DNA of 64,000 nt from Rhizobium sp. Root483D2. Its GTDB lineage: Bacteria; Pseudomonadota; Alphaproteobacteria; Rhizobiales; Rhizobiaceae. Positions 1 to 8,439 of the stretch are shown piece by piece (the first letter of the stretch is position 1; every line of letters begins with the position of its first letter). Location: NCBI RefSeq assembly GCF_001426685.1, contig NZ_LMFB01000020.1, positions 1 to 64,000 on the forward strand. The letters are read 5' to 3'. The position numbers and the translations under genes are program-made. Under the pieces are notes generated by a model, which ran no database searches, was not told where the DNA came from, and saw only the letters and a list, made by a program, of their open reading frames with translations.

Positions 1-28
1 GCAGGTTCAAATCCTGCCCCCGCAACCA
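1..28 (+). tRNA. Initiator tRNA-fMet, 3' end only
   Basis: The window opens inside a tRNA. Bases 1-17 form a T arm (GCAGG, loop TTCAAAT, CCTGC), followed by acceptor strand CCCCGCA, discriminator A and an encoded CCA at 26-28. The acceptor ending CCCCGCA matches initiator tRNAs, whose 5' strand CGCGGGG leaves the diagnostic unpaired C1/A72. The anticodon lies outside the window, so identity rests on the acceptor and T arm. Confidence 0.85.
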
Positions 29-36
29 AACACAAC

Positions 37-70
37 AAGCCCGCAAGACAGAAATGTCCGCGGGCTTTTT
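37..70 (+). terminator. Rho-independent terminator of the tRNA
   Basis: AAGCCCGC at 37-44 pairs with GCGGGCTT at 60-67, with a nested GACA/TGTC pair inside the loop, and the stem runs into a T tract (66-70). It lies 8 bases after the tRNA CCA end and would stop tRNA transcription. Bases 71-152 hold no recognisable gene. Confidence 0.85.
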
Positions 71-152
71 GGCGTTTAAGGCGCAGGTGAGTGCCTGATC
101 GGAAGATCTGTTATCCGCAGAATAGGCGCCATGCATCTGCCTGCCGCACCCA

Positions 153-1217
153 TCACGCGTCGATGTCGCGGATGGAATCAAGCGGTCCCTTGAGGGCGGT
201 GCGGGGGTGGACGAGTTCGGGCTGGATGAGGTGGATCTTCACGGCGGGGCGGGGTTCTTCGATGAGTTCGAAGGCTTTGGCCAGCATGCTTTCGGTGTCC
301 TGGCGAATCATGATCACCGGGAAGGGCAGGAAAGAGCCGAACGGGTCGTAGTCGTAGCAGCCGACGACAAGATCAGCGAAGGTTTCGTGCGGGTGCTGCG
401 CCATGAAGCGCAAAAGGCCTTCGAAGTTGATCGAGGAGTTGATGAACAGTCCGCGCGGCAGTTTTCCCTCGCGCTCATAGAAGGCCTCGAAGGCCTTTTG
501 CGTCATGTCCGGCGAATAGCCGGTCGGCTGGATGCAGGCATCGCTGTCGCCATCCAGCATTTCCGTCTTGATATCGCGAAAACCCTTAATGCGTTCGCGG
601 CTGGCATGGTCGTTGCGCCCGCCGAACAGGAACAGCTCTTCCGGCTTCAAAGGCACGGCGGCATCGTCGAAACGCTTGATGATCGCCTGCGTCAGCAGGC
701 GGGCGCCCTGGTAGTTGTCGCTGATGACGGATGGCGCCTTGGTTCCGGGAAGGTCGATATTGATATGGCGGATGCCTGCGGCTTCGCACAGGCCATGGAC
801 GCTATCGGGATCGGTGGCGCCGGCGATGAACAGCTCGTCGATCGAATAGGAAATCAGCGTTTCGACGGTCGCCAGCTCTTCCTGCGGATCGCGCGAGGCG
901 CTGACGACGACAGGGCATTTGCCGTGGCTGCGCACCTGCGCCTCGAAGGCCTGGGCCATGGAGGAGAAATAGCGGTTGTCATGCACGGGCAAAAGCAGGC
1001 CGACCAGGCCGGAGCGGGAATTGCGCAAACCCCGCGCCTGCAGATTGGCGGTATATTGGTGCTTTTCGGCAAGGGTCTGGATCAGCTCGGCCGTGCTTTC
1101 CTTGATCCGGCGCTTGCGCCAGGTGCCATTCAGCACGGCGCTGACGGTGGAGGCGGAACAGCCTGATAGGACCGAGAGATCGTAGATCGTCGCCTTCTTT
1201 TTTCCCTGGTGCTTCAT
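153..1217 (-). CDS. LacI-family transcriptional regulator
   Basis: A 354-residue LacI/GalR-type repressor. An N-terminal helix-turn-helix (ATIYDLSVLSGCSASTVSAV, about residues 9-28) is followed by a hinge and a periplasmic-binding-protein-like effector domain containing VGLLLPVHDNRYFSSMAQAFE. The ATG at 1217 is chosen because GGAGG sits 6 bases upstream; an in-frame ATG ten codons earlier lacks a ribosome site. It is divergent from the sugar importer at 1462, and an 18-base palindrome lies in the shared gap. It probably represses that importer and the downstream epimerase, kinase and aldolase genes in response to the imported sugar or a phosphorylated intermediate. The effector is unknown. 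Confidence 0.9.
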   Translation of the reverse strand: MKHQGKKKATIYDLSVLSGCSASTVSAVLNGTWRKRRIKESTAELIQTLAEKHQYTANLQARGLRNSRSGLVGLLLPVHDNRYFSSMAQAFEAQVRSHGKCPVVVSASRDPQEELATVETLISYSIDELFIAGATDPDSVHGLCEAAGIRHINIDLPGTKAPSVISDNYQGARLLTQAIIKRFDDAAVPLKPEELFLFGGRNDHASRERIKGFRDIKTEMLDGDSDACIQPTGYSPDMTQKAFEAFYEREGKLPRGLFINSSINFEGLLRFMAQHPHETFADLVVGCYDYDPFGSFLPFPVIMIRQDTESMLAKAFELIEEPRPAVKIHLIQPELVHPRTALKGPLDSIRDIDA

Positions 1218-1254
1218 CCCATCCTCCCTTCTTTTCCTTAGTGGCAATTTCCTC

Positions 1255-1326
1255 TTGACGAAAGTTTAAATCCAAAACATATTATTTGCACCATCGATTG
1301 TGCAAAAAAGAAATATCGATTGTGCA
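1255..1326 (+). promoter_or_regulatory. Promoter and twin LacI-type operators for the sugar operon
   Basis: TTGACG (1255-1260) and TATTAT (1280-1285) form a possible promoter with a long 19-base spacer. Immediately downstream, TGCACCATCGATTGTGCA (1287-1304) is a near-perfect palindrome centred on ATCGAT, typical of LacI-family operators. ATCGATTGTGCA recurs at 1315-1326, exactly 22 bases on, as a second half-site. Binding here would block initiation. The remainder of the gap up to 1461 is untranslated leader with no other clear signal. Confidence 0.65.
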
Positions 1327-1461
1327 TGTCGGGGTCCGCTTGAGGAGGCGGTCACGTGGAGGATGCGATTTCCAGCGCCAACCTGAGGTGAAATGACTGC
1401 GACCGCCATTGTCATGGCCTGGTCCTGTTGCCTGCGCGGAAACGTTTTGGAGGAGGAGAGC

Positions 1462-2439
1462 ATGAAAAAGTTTATGATTGCAGCGCTTGCTGCATCGCTG
1501 TCGCTTGGCGTCTCGTTTGCGGCCATGGCAGCCGACAAGGTGGGCGTCGTCGTGAAGATCGGCGGTATCCCGTGGTTCAACGCGATGGATGCCGGCATCA
1601 AGGAGCAGGGCGCCAAGCTTGGCCTCGATGCCTTCATGGTCGGCCCGACCAGCGCTGACCCTGCTTTACAGGTGCGCGCCATCGAGGATCTGATCGCGCA
1701 AGGGGTCAAGGTCATCGGCGTCGTGCCGAACGATGCAAAGGTGCTGGAGCCGGTTCTTGCCAAGGCCAAGGCCGCCGGCATTTTCGTCATCACGCATGAA
1801 TCGCCAAGCCAGAAGGGTGCCGACTGGAATTTCGAGCTGGCCTCGTCCACCGGTTTCGGCGAAGCGCATGCCAAACTGCTCGCCGAGAAGATGGGCGGCA
1901 AGGGCGAATATGCCGTGTTCGTCGGCTCGCTCACCGTTCCCCTGCACAATGCCTGGGCCGATGCGGCCGTCGCCTATCTGAAAGCCAATTATCCCGACAT
2001 GAAACTGGTCGGCGAACGCTACGGCGTGGCCGAGGACGTCGACAAGAGCCGCTCGACGGCGCTTGACCTGATCTCCGCCCATCCCGACCTCAAGGGCTTC
2101 CTTGCCTTTGGCAGCCAGGGTCCGATCGGGGCCGGCCGTGCCGTCGAAGAGCGCCGCAAGACCGGTGAAATCTTCGTGCTTGGGCCGTTCTCACCCGGCC
2201 AGGGTCAGAAGCTGATCAAGTCGGGTGCGATTTCCGGCGGCTTCATGTGGAATCCGAAACAGGCCGGCGAAGTCTTCGTCACCATGGCCGATCGCCTGAT
2301 CAAGGGCGAAAGCGTCAAGGACGGGGACGACATTCCGGGTCTCGGCGTGATCAAGCCGGCCGGAAACGACATCATTGTCGATCAGCTCCTGCCGATCAAC
2401 AAGGATACCGTGGACGAGCTGGCAGGCATGGGCCTGTAA
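1462..2439 (+). CDS. CUT2 sugar ABC transporter, periplasmic binding protein
   Basis: A 325-residue RbsB-type sugar-binding protein. The start at 1462 gives a classical Sec signal peptide (MKKFMIAALAASLSLG, cleavage after AMA near residue 23) and is preceded by a strong AGGAGGAG. The mature part opens with VGVVVKIGGIPWFNAMDAGI, the usual first strand and helix of type I periplasmic binding domains. It captures the substrate for the ATPase and the two permeases that follow, and is the first gene after the LacI-regulated promoter. A strong hairpin directly downstream probably keeps its transcript more abundant than the rest. The substrate cannot be read from sequence; neighbours suggest a ketose or a sugar converted to one. 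Confidence 0.92.
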   Translation: MKKFMIAALAASLSLGVSFAAMAADKVGVVVKIGGIPWFNAMDAGIKEQGAKLGLDAFMVGPTSADPALQVRAIEDLIAQGVKVIGVVPNDAKVLEPVLAKAKAAGIFVITHESPSQKGADWNFELASSTGFGEAHAKLLAEKMGGKGEYAVFVGSLTVPLHNAWADAAVAYLKANYPDMKLVGERYGVAEDVDKSRSTALDLISAHPDLKGFLAFGSQGPIGAGRAVEERRKTGEIFVLGPFSPGQGQKLIKSGAISGGFMWNPKQAGEVFVTMADRLIKGESVKDGDDIPGLGVIKPAGNDIIVDQLLPINKDTVDELAGMGL

Positions 2440-2458
2440 CGTCCCAAAACACGTTCTC

Positions 2459-2500
2459 CCGGGCTGCTGGGCTGGCTTCGGCCGGTCCGGCGGTGCCCGG
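2459..2500 (+). promoter_or_regulatory. Intra-operon RNA hairpin with UUCG tetraloop
   Basis: An approximately 18-base-pair imperfect stem (2459-2476 with 2481-2500, including GU pairs and a two-base bulge) is closed by C(TTCG)G at 2476-2481, the extra-stable tetraloop class. There is no T tract, so it looks like a 3'-end stabiliser or attenuator between binding-protein and ATPase genes and not a full terminator. Confidence 0.7.
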
Positions 2501-2538
2501 ACGTTTCGAACTATCCCGCATTTTCACAGGTTGAACCG

Positions 2539-4053
2539 ATGAGTGGACGCGAAAGCGCTGAGAGTGGCCAAAAGCCGCTTCTGTCCCTGCGCAACATCAA
2601 CATGACGTTCGGCGGCGTCAAGGCGCTCAAGGATGTCAGCTTCGACGTCCTGCCGGGCGAGGTGCATTGCCTGGCGGGGGAAAACGGCTCGGGCAAGAGC
2701 ACGCTGATCAAGATCATCACCGGCGTCTACCGTCCGCAGGATGGCACGGAGATCACGTTCGACGGGCAGACCTATGCGCATATGTCGCCGGTGACGGCGC
2801 AGAATTCCGGCATCCAGGTGATCTGGCAGGATCTGGCACTTTTTCCGGAAATGACGGTTGCGGAAAACATTTCCTTCCAGACGCTGCTCGGCCGCTGGCC
2901 GCGTTTCGTCAATTATAACAGCATGCGCGAAAAAGCGGTCAAGGCGCTGGCGCGGCTCGGCGTGACGCTGGATGTCGACCGGCCGCTGAAGGACTACGCC
3001 ATTGCCCAGCGCCAGATCGTGGCGATCGCGCGCGCTCTGGTCGGCGAGGCAAAGCTGGTGTTCATGGACGAGCCGACGGCCTCCTTGACGCAGTCGGAAA
3101 CCGACCATCTCCTCGATATCGTGCGCACCCTCTCTGCCTCCGGCGTCGCCGTTGTCTTCGTCAGCCACCGGCTGGCGGAGGTGTTGGAGATTTCCAGCCG
3201 GCTGACGGTGCTGCGCGATGGCGCGCTGGTCGGCGCCTATTCAACCGAGGGCATGACCCAGTCGCGTATTACGGAACTGATGACCGGCAAGACCTTCGAC
3301 CAGACCGTGCGCGCCCGCAATGCCGGCGACAATCCGGTGGTGCTGGAGGTCGATGGGCTGTCGAGGCCCGGCGAGTTCGAGGACATTTCCTTCACGGTGC
3401 GGCGCGGCGAAACGCTGGGGATTACCGGGTTGCTGGGAGCCGGGCGCACGGAACTGGCCTTGTCGCTGTTCGGCATGCTGAAACCGCGATCCGGCACCGT
3501 CAGGCTGGACGGCAAGCCGGTGCATTTTTCGTCCAACCGCGATGCGATTGCGGCGGGGATCGCCTATCTCTCAGAAGACCGGCTGTCGCTCGGGCTGATC
3601 CAGCCGCAATCGATCGCCGACAATCTGGTGATCTCTTCCCTCGGCAAGATCACATCCAGCGGGCTGTTGTCCGACAGCCGCAAGCGCGATCTGGTGGCGC
3701 AGTGGGTCACTGATCTCGGCGTCAAGATCGGGCAGCAGGGCGATGCGATCTCCACCTTGTCCGGCGGCAACCAGCAGCGCATCGCCATTGCCAAATGGCT
3801 GGCCACCGATCCGAAACTGCTGATCCTCGATGCACCGACCGTCGGCGTCGATGTGGGCGCGCGGGCCGGCATCTTCGATATCGTCGCGAAGCTCGCCGAG
3901 ACCGGTCTTGCGATCATCCTGATCTCCGACGAGGTGCCGGAGGTCTATTTCAATGCCGACCGCGTGCTGCACATGGCGCAGGGGCGGATCGTCAACCAGT
4001 TCATGCCGGCGCAGTGCTCGCTCGCCGAAATCGAGGCGGCCGTCTATGCGTAA
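2539..4053 (+). CDS. CUT2 sugar ABC transporter, double ATPase (RbsA-type)
   Basis: A 504-residue cytoplasmic protein with two fused nucleotide-binding domains. Domain 1 has Walker A GENGSGKST, a degenerate signature (YAIAQRQ) and Walker B with the catalytic Glu (FMDEPTASL). Domain 2 has the usual CUT2 Lys-less Walker A (GLLGAGRTE) and an intact LSGGNQQR, but its Walker B reads LLILDAPTVGVD, so the expected Glu is Ala. ATP hydrolysis therefore probably rests on domain 1 alone. It powers uptake through the two permeases that follow; the first permease overlaps its stop codon by eight bases. Confidence 0.92.
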   Translation: MSGRESAESGQKPLLSLRNINMTFGGVKALKDVSFDVLPGEVHCLAGENGSGKSTLIKIITGVYRPQDGTEITFDGQTYAHMSPVTAQNSGIQVIWQDLALFPEMTVAENISFQTLLGRWPRFVNYNSMREKAVKALARLGVTLDVDRPLKDYAIAQRQIVAIARALVGEAKLVFMDEPTASLTQSETDHLLDIVRTLSASGVAVVFVSHRLAEVLEISSRLTVLRDGALVGAYSTEGMTQSRITELMTGKTFDQTVRARNAGDNPVVLEVDGLSRPGEFEDISFTVRRGETLGITGLLGAGRTELALSLFGMLKPRSGTVRLDGKPVHFSSNRDAIAAGIAYLSEDRLSLGLIQPQSIADNLVISSLGKITSSGLLSDSRKRDLVAQWVTDLGVKIGQQGDAISTLSGGNQQRIAIAKWLATDPKLLILDAPTVGVDVGARAGIFDIVAKLAETGLAIILISDEVPEVYFNADRVLHMAQGRIVNQFMPAQCSLAEIEAAVYA

Positions 4054-5047
4054 AACCGTTCAATCCCATGCGACGGAATTTGCGCTGCTTGCCGTCATCG
4101 CCATCATCAGCCTGTTCCTGTCGCTTGCGACAGACCGGTTCTTTTCGCTCGGCAATGCGTTCGATCTCATCAATACCAGTTCCGTCAACATTATCTTCGC
4201 CGTCGGCCTGCTGGTTGTGCTGATTGCCGGCGGCATCGACATCTCGTTCGCGGTGGCGGCATCGGTCGTCCAGTATGTCGCGGCCCTCATGCTCGGCTGG
4301 ATGGGCGGCGGCGGCTGGATCAGCGGACTTTTGATCGCCGGGGCGCTTGGCGTGCTTTTGGGCGCCATCAACGCCTTTTTGATCCAAAGGTTCCGGATCA
4401 TCTCGATCGTCGCCACCATCGCCACCTTCAATATCTATTTCGGGCTGTTGATGTTCTTCACCCGCGGGGTGTCGATCTACAACCTGCCGGACTGGCTGAC
4501 GTCGCGCGTCGTGCTGTTCGAGCATGAGATGGCCGATGGCAGCTGGATCGAGATCACCTTGCCGGTGCTGGTCATGCTGATCTGCGTGGTGGCCACCTGG
4601 GTGTTCATCACCCGCACCACGACCGGACGGCAGCTCTATGCCTTCGGCGACAATCCAGAAGGGGCCCGAAGGTTCGGCATCAATATCGGCGCCATGCAGT
4701 TCATCGCGTTCGGGTGGCTTGGGCTGATGGCCGGGATCGGCGGGCTGATCCAGGCGCATTATGCGCAGGAAGTGGTTCCGAATGCCCTCTACGGCCGCGA
4801 ATTGGATGTGCTGGCCGCAGTGGTGCTCGGCGGTGCGCGGCTTGGCGGCGGCAAGGGATCGGTTCTCGGCTGCGTGCTCGGCGTGCTTTTGATCTCGATC
4901 ACCCAGAACGGGCTCAACCTGGCGGGGGTCTCGCCCTATGCCTTCAAGATGATCGTCGGCGCCATCATTCTCGTCGCCATCACCCTGTCCAATACCAGCA
5001 TCGAAAAACTGCTGCCGTTCATGCGCCAGGAGGAGGGCCGCAAATGA
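4046..5047 (+). CDS. CUT2 sugar ABC transporter permease 1
   Basis: A 333-residue inner-membrane permease of the RbsC/BPD_transp_2 type, starting MRKTVQSHATEFALLAVIAI. It carries the hallmark GGIDISFAVAASV stretch near residue 60, the loop with GRQLYAFGDNPEGARRFGIN and the C-terminal VVLGGARLGGGKGSVLG. About eight to ten hydrophobic segments are visible. The start at 4046 overlaps the ATPase stop, indicating translational coupling, and the gene in turn overlaps the second permease by four bases. The two permeases probably form a heterodimeric channel. Confidence 0.9.
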   Translation: MRKTVQSHATEFALLAVIAIISLFLSLATDRFFSLGNAFDLINTSSVNIIFAVGLLVVLIAGGIDISFAVAASVVQYVAALMLGWMGGGGWISGLLIAGALGVLLGAINAFLIQRFRIISIVATIATFNIYFGLLMFFTRGVSIYNLPDWLTSRVVLFEHEMADGSWIEITLPVLVMLICVVATWVFITRTTTGRQLYAFGDNPEGARRFGINIGAMQFIAFGWLGLMAGIGGLIQAHYAQEVVPNALYGRELDVLAAVVLGGARLGGGKGSVLGCVLGVLLISITQNGLNLAGVSPYAFKMIVGAIILVAITLSNTSIEKLLPFMRQEEGRK

Positions 5048-6039
5048 CCGCAATCCTCAACCGCATCAGGACGGCGCTGGGGCCGGATATGGCCGGGCCG
5101 GGTTTTGCGCTGATCGCCGTTATCGTGGTCTTCAGCCTTGCCTCGCCGCAATTCTTCAGCCGGGCGACCTTCGGCTCCGTCGCCTTCCAGCTGCCGGAAC
5201 TCGGGCTCTTGACCCTTGCCATGCTTTTGCCGGTTCTGACCGGCGGTCTGAACCTTGCGATCACCTTCACCGCCAATATTGCCGGGCTGACGGTTGCCTG
5301 GGTGCTGCAGCAGAATGGCGGTGCCGATGCCGGCCCATTCGCGTTCTTCCTCGGCTCCGTGCTCGGGATCGGTGTCGGCGCGCTCAGCGGCCTGGTGATG
5401 GGGCTAGTGATTGCCTATACCCGCGCCCATCCGATCCTGGTCTCGCTATCGATGATGATCTTCCTGCGCGGGCTTGGCGAGTTTTTGACGCGCGGCGGCG
5501 ATGTCTCTGGGTTTCCGGCATTCCTGCAGCCGCTTGGCCATGGCAGCATTCTCGGCTTTCCGATCCCGCTTCTCGTCTTCATCGGCTGTGTGCTGATCTG
5601 GCATCTGCTCCTGACGCGGATGAAGCTTGGCTTCAACACCTATATGATCGGCTCGAATATCGAGGCGGCGCGCTATTCCGGCGTCAATACGCGCAAGGTG
5701 CTGGTGCTGGTCTATGCGCTTTCGGGGGCGATGTGCGCGATTGCCGGCATCATCATGCTGGCCCGCTTCAACTCCGTGCGCGTCGGCCACGGTGAATCCT
5801 ATCTCCTGATCACGGTGCTTGCCTGTTTCCTGGGCGGGGTCAATCCGTTCGGTGGTTTTGGCCGGGTCATCCCGGTGGCCGTGGCGCTGGTGGTGCTGCA
5901 GCTCCTGTCCTCGGGCCTCAATATCATGGGCGCCAACCAGCATCTGGCCACGGCCGTCTGGGGCATCCTGCTCATCACGGTGATGATCCTGCGGTTTGCC
6001 GCAGGCCACTTCAAATCTCTCAAGCGAAAAAAAGGATAA
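5044..6039 (+). CDS. CUT2 sugar ABC transporter permease 2
   Basis: A 331-residue RbsC-type permease starting MTAILNRIRTALG, with its ATG overlapping the stop codon of permease 1 (ATGA). It has GGLNLAITFTANIAG in place of the usual GGIDLSVG, then MIGSNIEAARYSGVNTRKV and the C-terminal FLGGVNPFGGFGRVIPV. It is divergent from its partner, consistent with a heterodimeric channel such as those of rhamnose or autoinducer-2 importers. The epimerase-like gene begins four bases after it. Confidence 0.9.
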   Translation: MTAILNRIRTALGPDMAGPGFALIAVIVVFSLASPQFFSRATFGSVAFQLPELGLLTLAMLLPVLTGGLNLAITFTANIAGLTVAWVLQQNGGADAGPFAFFLGSVLGIGVGALSGLVMGLVIAYTRAHPILVSLSMMIFLRGLGEFLTRGGDVSGFPAFLQPLGHGSILGFPIPLLVFIGCVLIWHLLLTRMKLGFNTYMIGSNIEAARYSGVNTRKVLVLVYALSGAMCAIAGIIMLARFNSVRVGHGESYLLITVLACFLGGVNPFGGFGRVIPVAVALVVLQLLSSGLNIMGANQHLATAVWGILLITVMILRFAAGHFKSLKRKKG

Positions 6040-6043
6040 GACC

Positions 6044-6892
6044 ATGCAAGGTTTTGGTGTTCATACCAGCATGTGGACCATGAAATGGGATCATGCAGGG
6101 GCGGAAAAAGCGATTGCCGCCGCCGTCAAATACGAGATGGATTTCATCGAGATCGCACTTCTTGATGCGCCGGCCGTCGATGCCGAACATAGCCGCAAGC
6201 TGCTTGAGAAACACAAGCTGCGCTCGGTCTGCTCGCTCGGCCTACCGGAACATGCCTGGGCCTCGGTGCATCCGGAGGAGGCGGTCGCGCATCTGAAGGT
6301 CGCGATCGACAAGACGGCGGATATGGGGGCCGAAGCCTTGTCCGGCGTCATCTTCGGCGGCATCGGCGAGCGCACCGGCGTTCCGCCGACCGAAAAGGAA
6401 TATGACAATATTGCGCGGGCGCTGCAGGCGGCGGCCAAACATGCCAAAAGCCGTGGCATCGAGCTCGGCGTCGAGGCGGTCAATCGCTACGAGAACCATC
6501 TGATCAACACGGGCAAGCAGGCCGTCGACATGATCGAGCGCGTCGGTGCCGACAATGTCTTCGTGCATCTCGATACCTATCACATGAACATCGAGGAAAA
6601 GGGCGCTGCCAACGGCATTCTCGATGCCCGCGATCACATCAAATATATCCACCTCTCCGAAAGCGACCGGGGAACGCCGGGCTATGGCAACGTGCCGTGG
6701 GACGAGATTTATGCAGCGCTCGCCGCCATCGGCTTCAAGGGTGGCCTGGCGATGGAAAGCTTCATCAACATGCCGCCGCAGGTGGCGTACGGGCTTGCGG
6801 TCTGGCGCCCGGTCGCAAAGGACGAAGCCGAAGTGATGGGCAACGGCCTGCCGTTCCTGCGCAACAAAGCGCGGCAATACGGCTTGATCTGA
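6044..6892 (+). CDS. Ketose 3-epimerase-like protein (xylose isomerase-like TIM barrel)
   Basis: A 282-residue TIM-barrel protein of the D-tagatose/D-psicose 3-epimerase group. Residues matching the metal and catalytic set are all present: E144 in GVEAVNRYENH, D177 in HLDTYHMNIEE, H203 in KYIHLSESDRG and E238 in AMESF, close in context to the Agrobacterium D-psicose 3-epimerase. It would interconvert ketoses at C3 in the cytoplasm using a divalent metal. Its place between importer and kinase suggests it converts the imported sugar to the epimer that is phosphorylated. A related isomerase activity remains possible. The ATG at 6044 follows AAAGGATAAGACC. Confidence 0.85.
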   Translation: MQGFGVHTSMWTMKWDHAGAEKAIAAAVKYEMDFIEIALLDAPAVDAEHSRKLLEKHKLRSVCSLGLPEHAWASVHPEEAVAHLKVAIDKTADMGAEALSGVIFGGIGERTGVPPTEKEYDNIARALQAAAKHAKSRGIELGVEAVNRYENHLINTGKQAVDMIERVGADNVFVHLDTYHMNIEEKGAANGILDARDHIKYIHLSESDRGTPGYGNVPWDEIYAALAAIGFKGGLAMESFINMPPQVAYGLAVWRPVAKDEAEVMGNGLPFLRNKARQYGLI

Positions 6893-6903
6893 CGATATGA
6901 CAA

Positions 6904-6931
6904 GGCTGTTCCCGCGTTGGCGGGGACAGCC
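6904..6931 (+). promoter_or_regulatory. Intercistronic hairpin before the kinase gene
   Basis: GGCTGTTCCCGC (6904-6915) pairs with GCGGGGACAGCC (6920-6931) around a GTTG loop, a 12-base-pair stem with one GU pair. No T tract follows. It sits just upstream of the FGGY kinase start and could modulate relative expression or translation of the kinase. Confidence 0.6.
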
Positions 6932-6939
6932 GCACGGAC

Positions 6940-8439
6940 ATGCGGGCGCGGGATATGGACATGGCGGACGGGCATTGGAACGATCGAAGGGATGACGGGC
7001 AGGCGGCGACTGTCGCGGTTCTCGATGTCGGCAAGACCAATGTGAAGCTCAATGCCGTCACCGCATCCGGCGCCATCCTCGAAACGCTGTCCATTCCCAA
7101 TCCGGTGCTCAGCGACAGGCCGTGGCGGCATCATGATCTCCATACGCTCGGCGGCTGGGTGTTCGACACTCTCGCAGGTCTAGCCAGGCGCCATCCGGTA
7201 TCGACCTTCGTCTCGTCGGGCCATGGCTCCGGCGGCGTTCTCGTTGGACCGGATCCGGATGCGGGCGATGGCACCGCCTTGCCGATGATCGACTACGAGC
7301 AGGCGCTGCCGGAGGATATCCGTAGGCAGTACGCGCCTCTGTCCGGCTCGTTTTTCGACCGGGGCAGCGCGATGATGCACGGCGCCACCCATCATGCCCG
7401 CCAGATGTTCTGGATGCAGCAGGCGCAGCCTGAGGGCTTTTCCCAGGCGCGCTGGTTTCTCGGCGTGCCGCAATACTGGGCCTGGCGGCTTTCGGGCGTG
7501 GCGGTATCGGAGGCGACCGTACTCGGCGCGCAGTCACATCTGTGGAATGTGGCCGAACGGCACTGGTCGCCGATCGTTCATTCGCAGGGATGGCGGGATC
7601 TTTTACCGCCGTTTGCCAGGGCATGGGAGGCGATCGGGACGATCCGGCCGGTGCTTGCCGGGCGCTATGGCCTGCCGCCCGGGATCAAGGTTCTGGCGGG
7701 CATTCATGACAGCAGCGCCAATTTCTACCGCTACCAGGCGGCCGGGTTTAACGAGGCGACCGTGGTTTCTACCGGCACCTGGATCGTCGCGCTGAGCGGC
7801 AAGACGCCGCTTGCCCGGCTGGACGAACATCGCGGCATGACCTGCAACAGCGATGTCGATGGCAACCCCGTTGGTGGCGCCTTGACCATGGGCGGACGCG
7901 AATTCAGCCATGTCGCCGGTGACGGCGATCATCTGAATGCCGATGCCGCTGTTGTCAGCCGGATGATCGCGCAGGGCACGATGGCGCTGCCATCCTTTGG
8001 CGATGATGATGGCCTGTTTCCCGGCAGCGCGGGCAAGGGGTATATTGCCGGCCCGCAGCCTGCCGATGCGGCCGAGCGCAAGGCCTTGGCAGTTCTTTAC
8101 ACGGCACTTTTGACCGTCGAATGCCTCGATGCGCTGGGAAGCAGCGGGCGGGTGATCCTCGACGGCAGCTTCCTGCGCGATCCACTTTATGCCGGGCTGG
8201 TGGCAGCGCTGCGTCCAAAGGGCGACACGGTTTCCAATCTCGACACCTATGGCGTTGCTTCCGGCACGGCGCTGCTTGCCAGCCACGGAACGCGCCCGGC
8301 GCGCGCGGCCATCGCGCTCGAAAAGCCGCCGGTTTTCGATCATCCATCCGCCGATCTGGCGTCCTATGCCCGCCGCTGGCGGGTCCTGGCCGCACAGGCC
8401 ACGCAATCCAACAGGCTTTACGAAAGGTCCTCCCAATGA
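6940..8439 (+). CDS. FGGY-family carbohydrate kinase (first of two)
   Basis: A kinase of up to 499 residues with the FGGY two-lobe fold. The N-terminal phosphate motif is VAVLDVGKTNVKL (about residues 25-37), the catalytic Asp is D257 in GIHDSSANFYRY, and VSTGTWIVALSG and LDGSFLRDPLYAGLVAAL mark the second lobe. It would phosphorylate a ketose with ATP, giving the substrate for the class II aldolase that follows; rhamnulokinase- or fuculokinase-type activity is the family analogy. The exact start is uncertain: 6940 has no ribosome site and follows a hairpin, and ATGs at 6955 and 6961 are alternatives. The stop overlaps the aldolase start. Confidence 0.85.
   Translation: MRARDMDMADGHWNDRRDDGQAATVAVLDVGKTNVKLNAVTASGAILETLSIPNPVLSDRPWRHHDLHTLGGWVFDTLAGLARRHPVSTFVSSGHGSGGVLVGPDPDAGDGTALPMIDYEQALPEDIRRQYAPLSGSFFDRGSAMMHGATHHARQMFWMQQAQPEGFSQARWFLGVPQYWAWRLSGVAVSEATVLGAQSHLWNVAERHWSPIVHSQGWRDLLPPFARAWEAIGTIRPVLAGRYGLPPGIKVLAGIHDSSANFYRYQAAGFNEATVVSTGTWIVALSGKTPLARLDEHRGMTCNSDVDGNPVGGALTMGGREFSHVAGDGDHLNADAAVVSRMIAQGTMALPSFGDDDGLFPGSAGKGYIAGPQPADAAERKALAVLYTALLTVECLDALGSSGRVILDGSFLRDPLYAGLVAALRPKGDTVSNLDTYGVASGTALLASHGTRPARAAIALEKPPVFDHPSADLASYARRWRVLAAQATQSNRLYERSSQ

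Noticed and set aside
1-70. tRNA-associated integration site for a mobile island
   Set aside because: No integrase gene was seen and I did not notice a second copy of the tRNA 3' end, although I could not search the whole window exhaustively. The sugar loci look like ordinary chromosomal operons.
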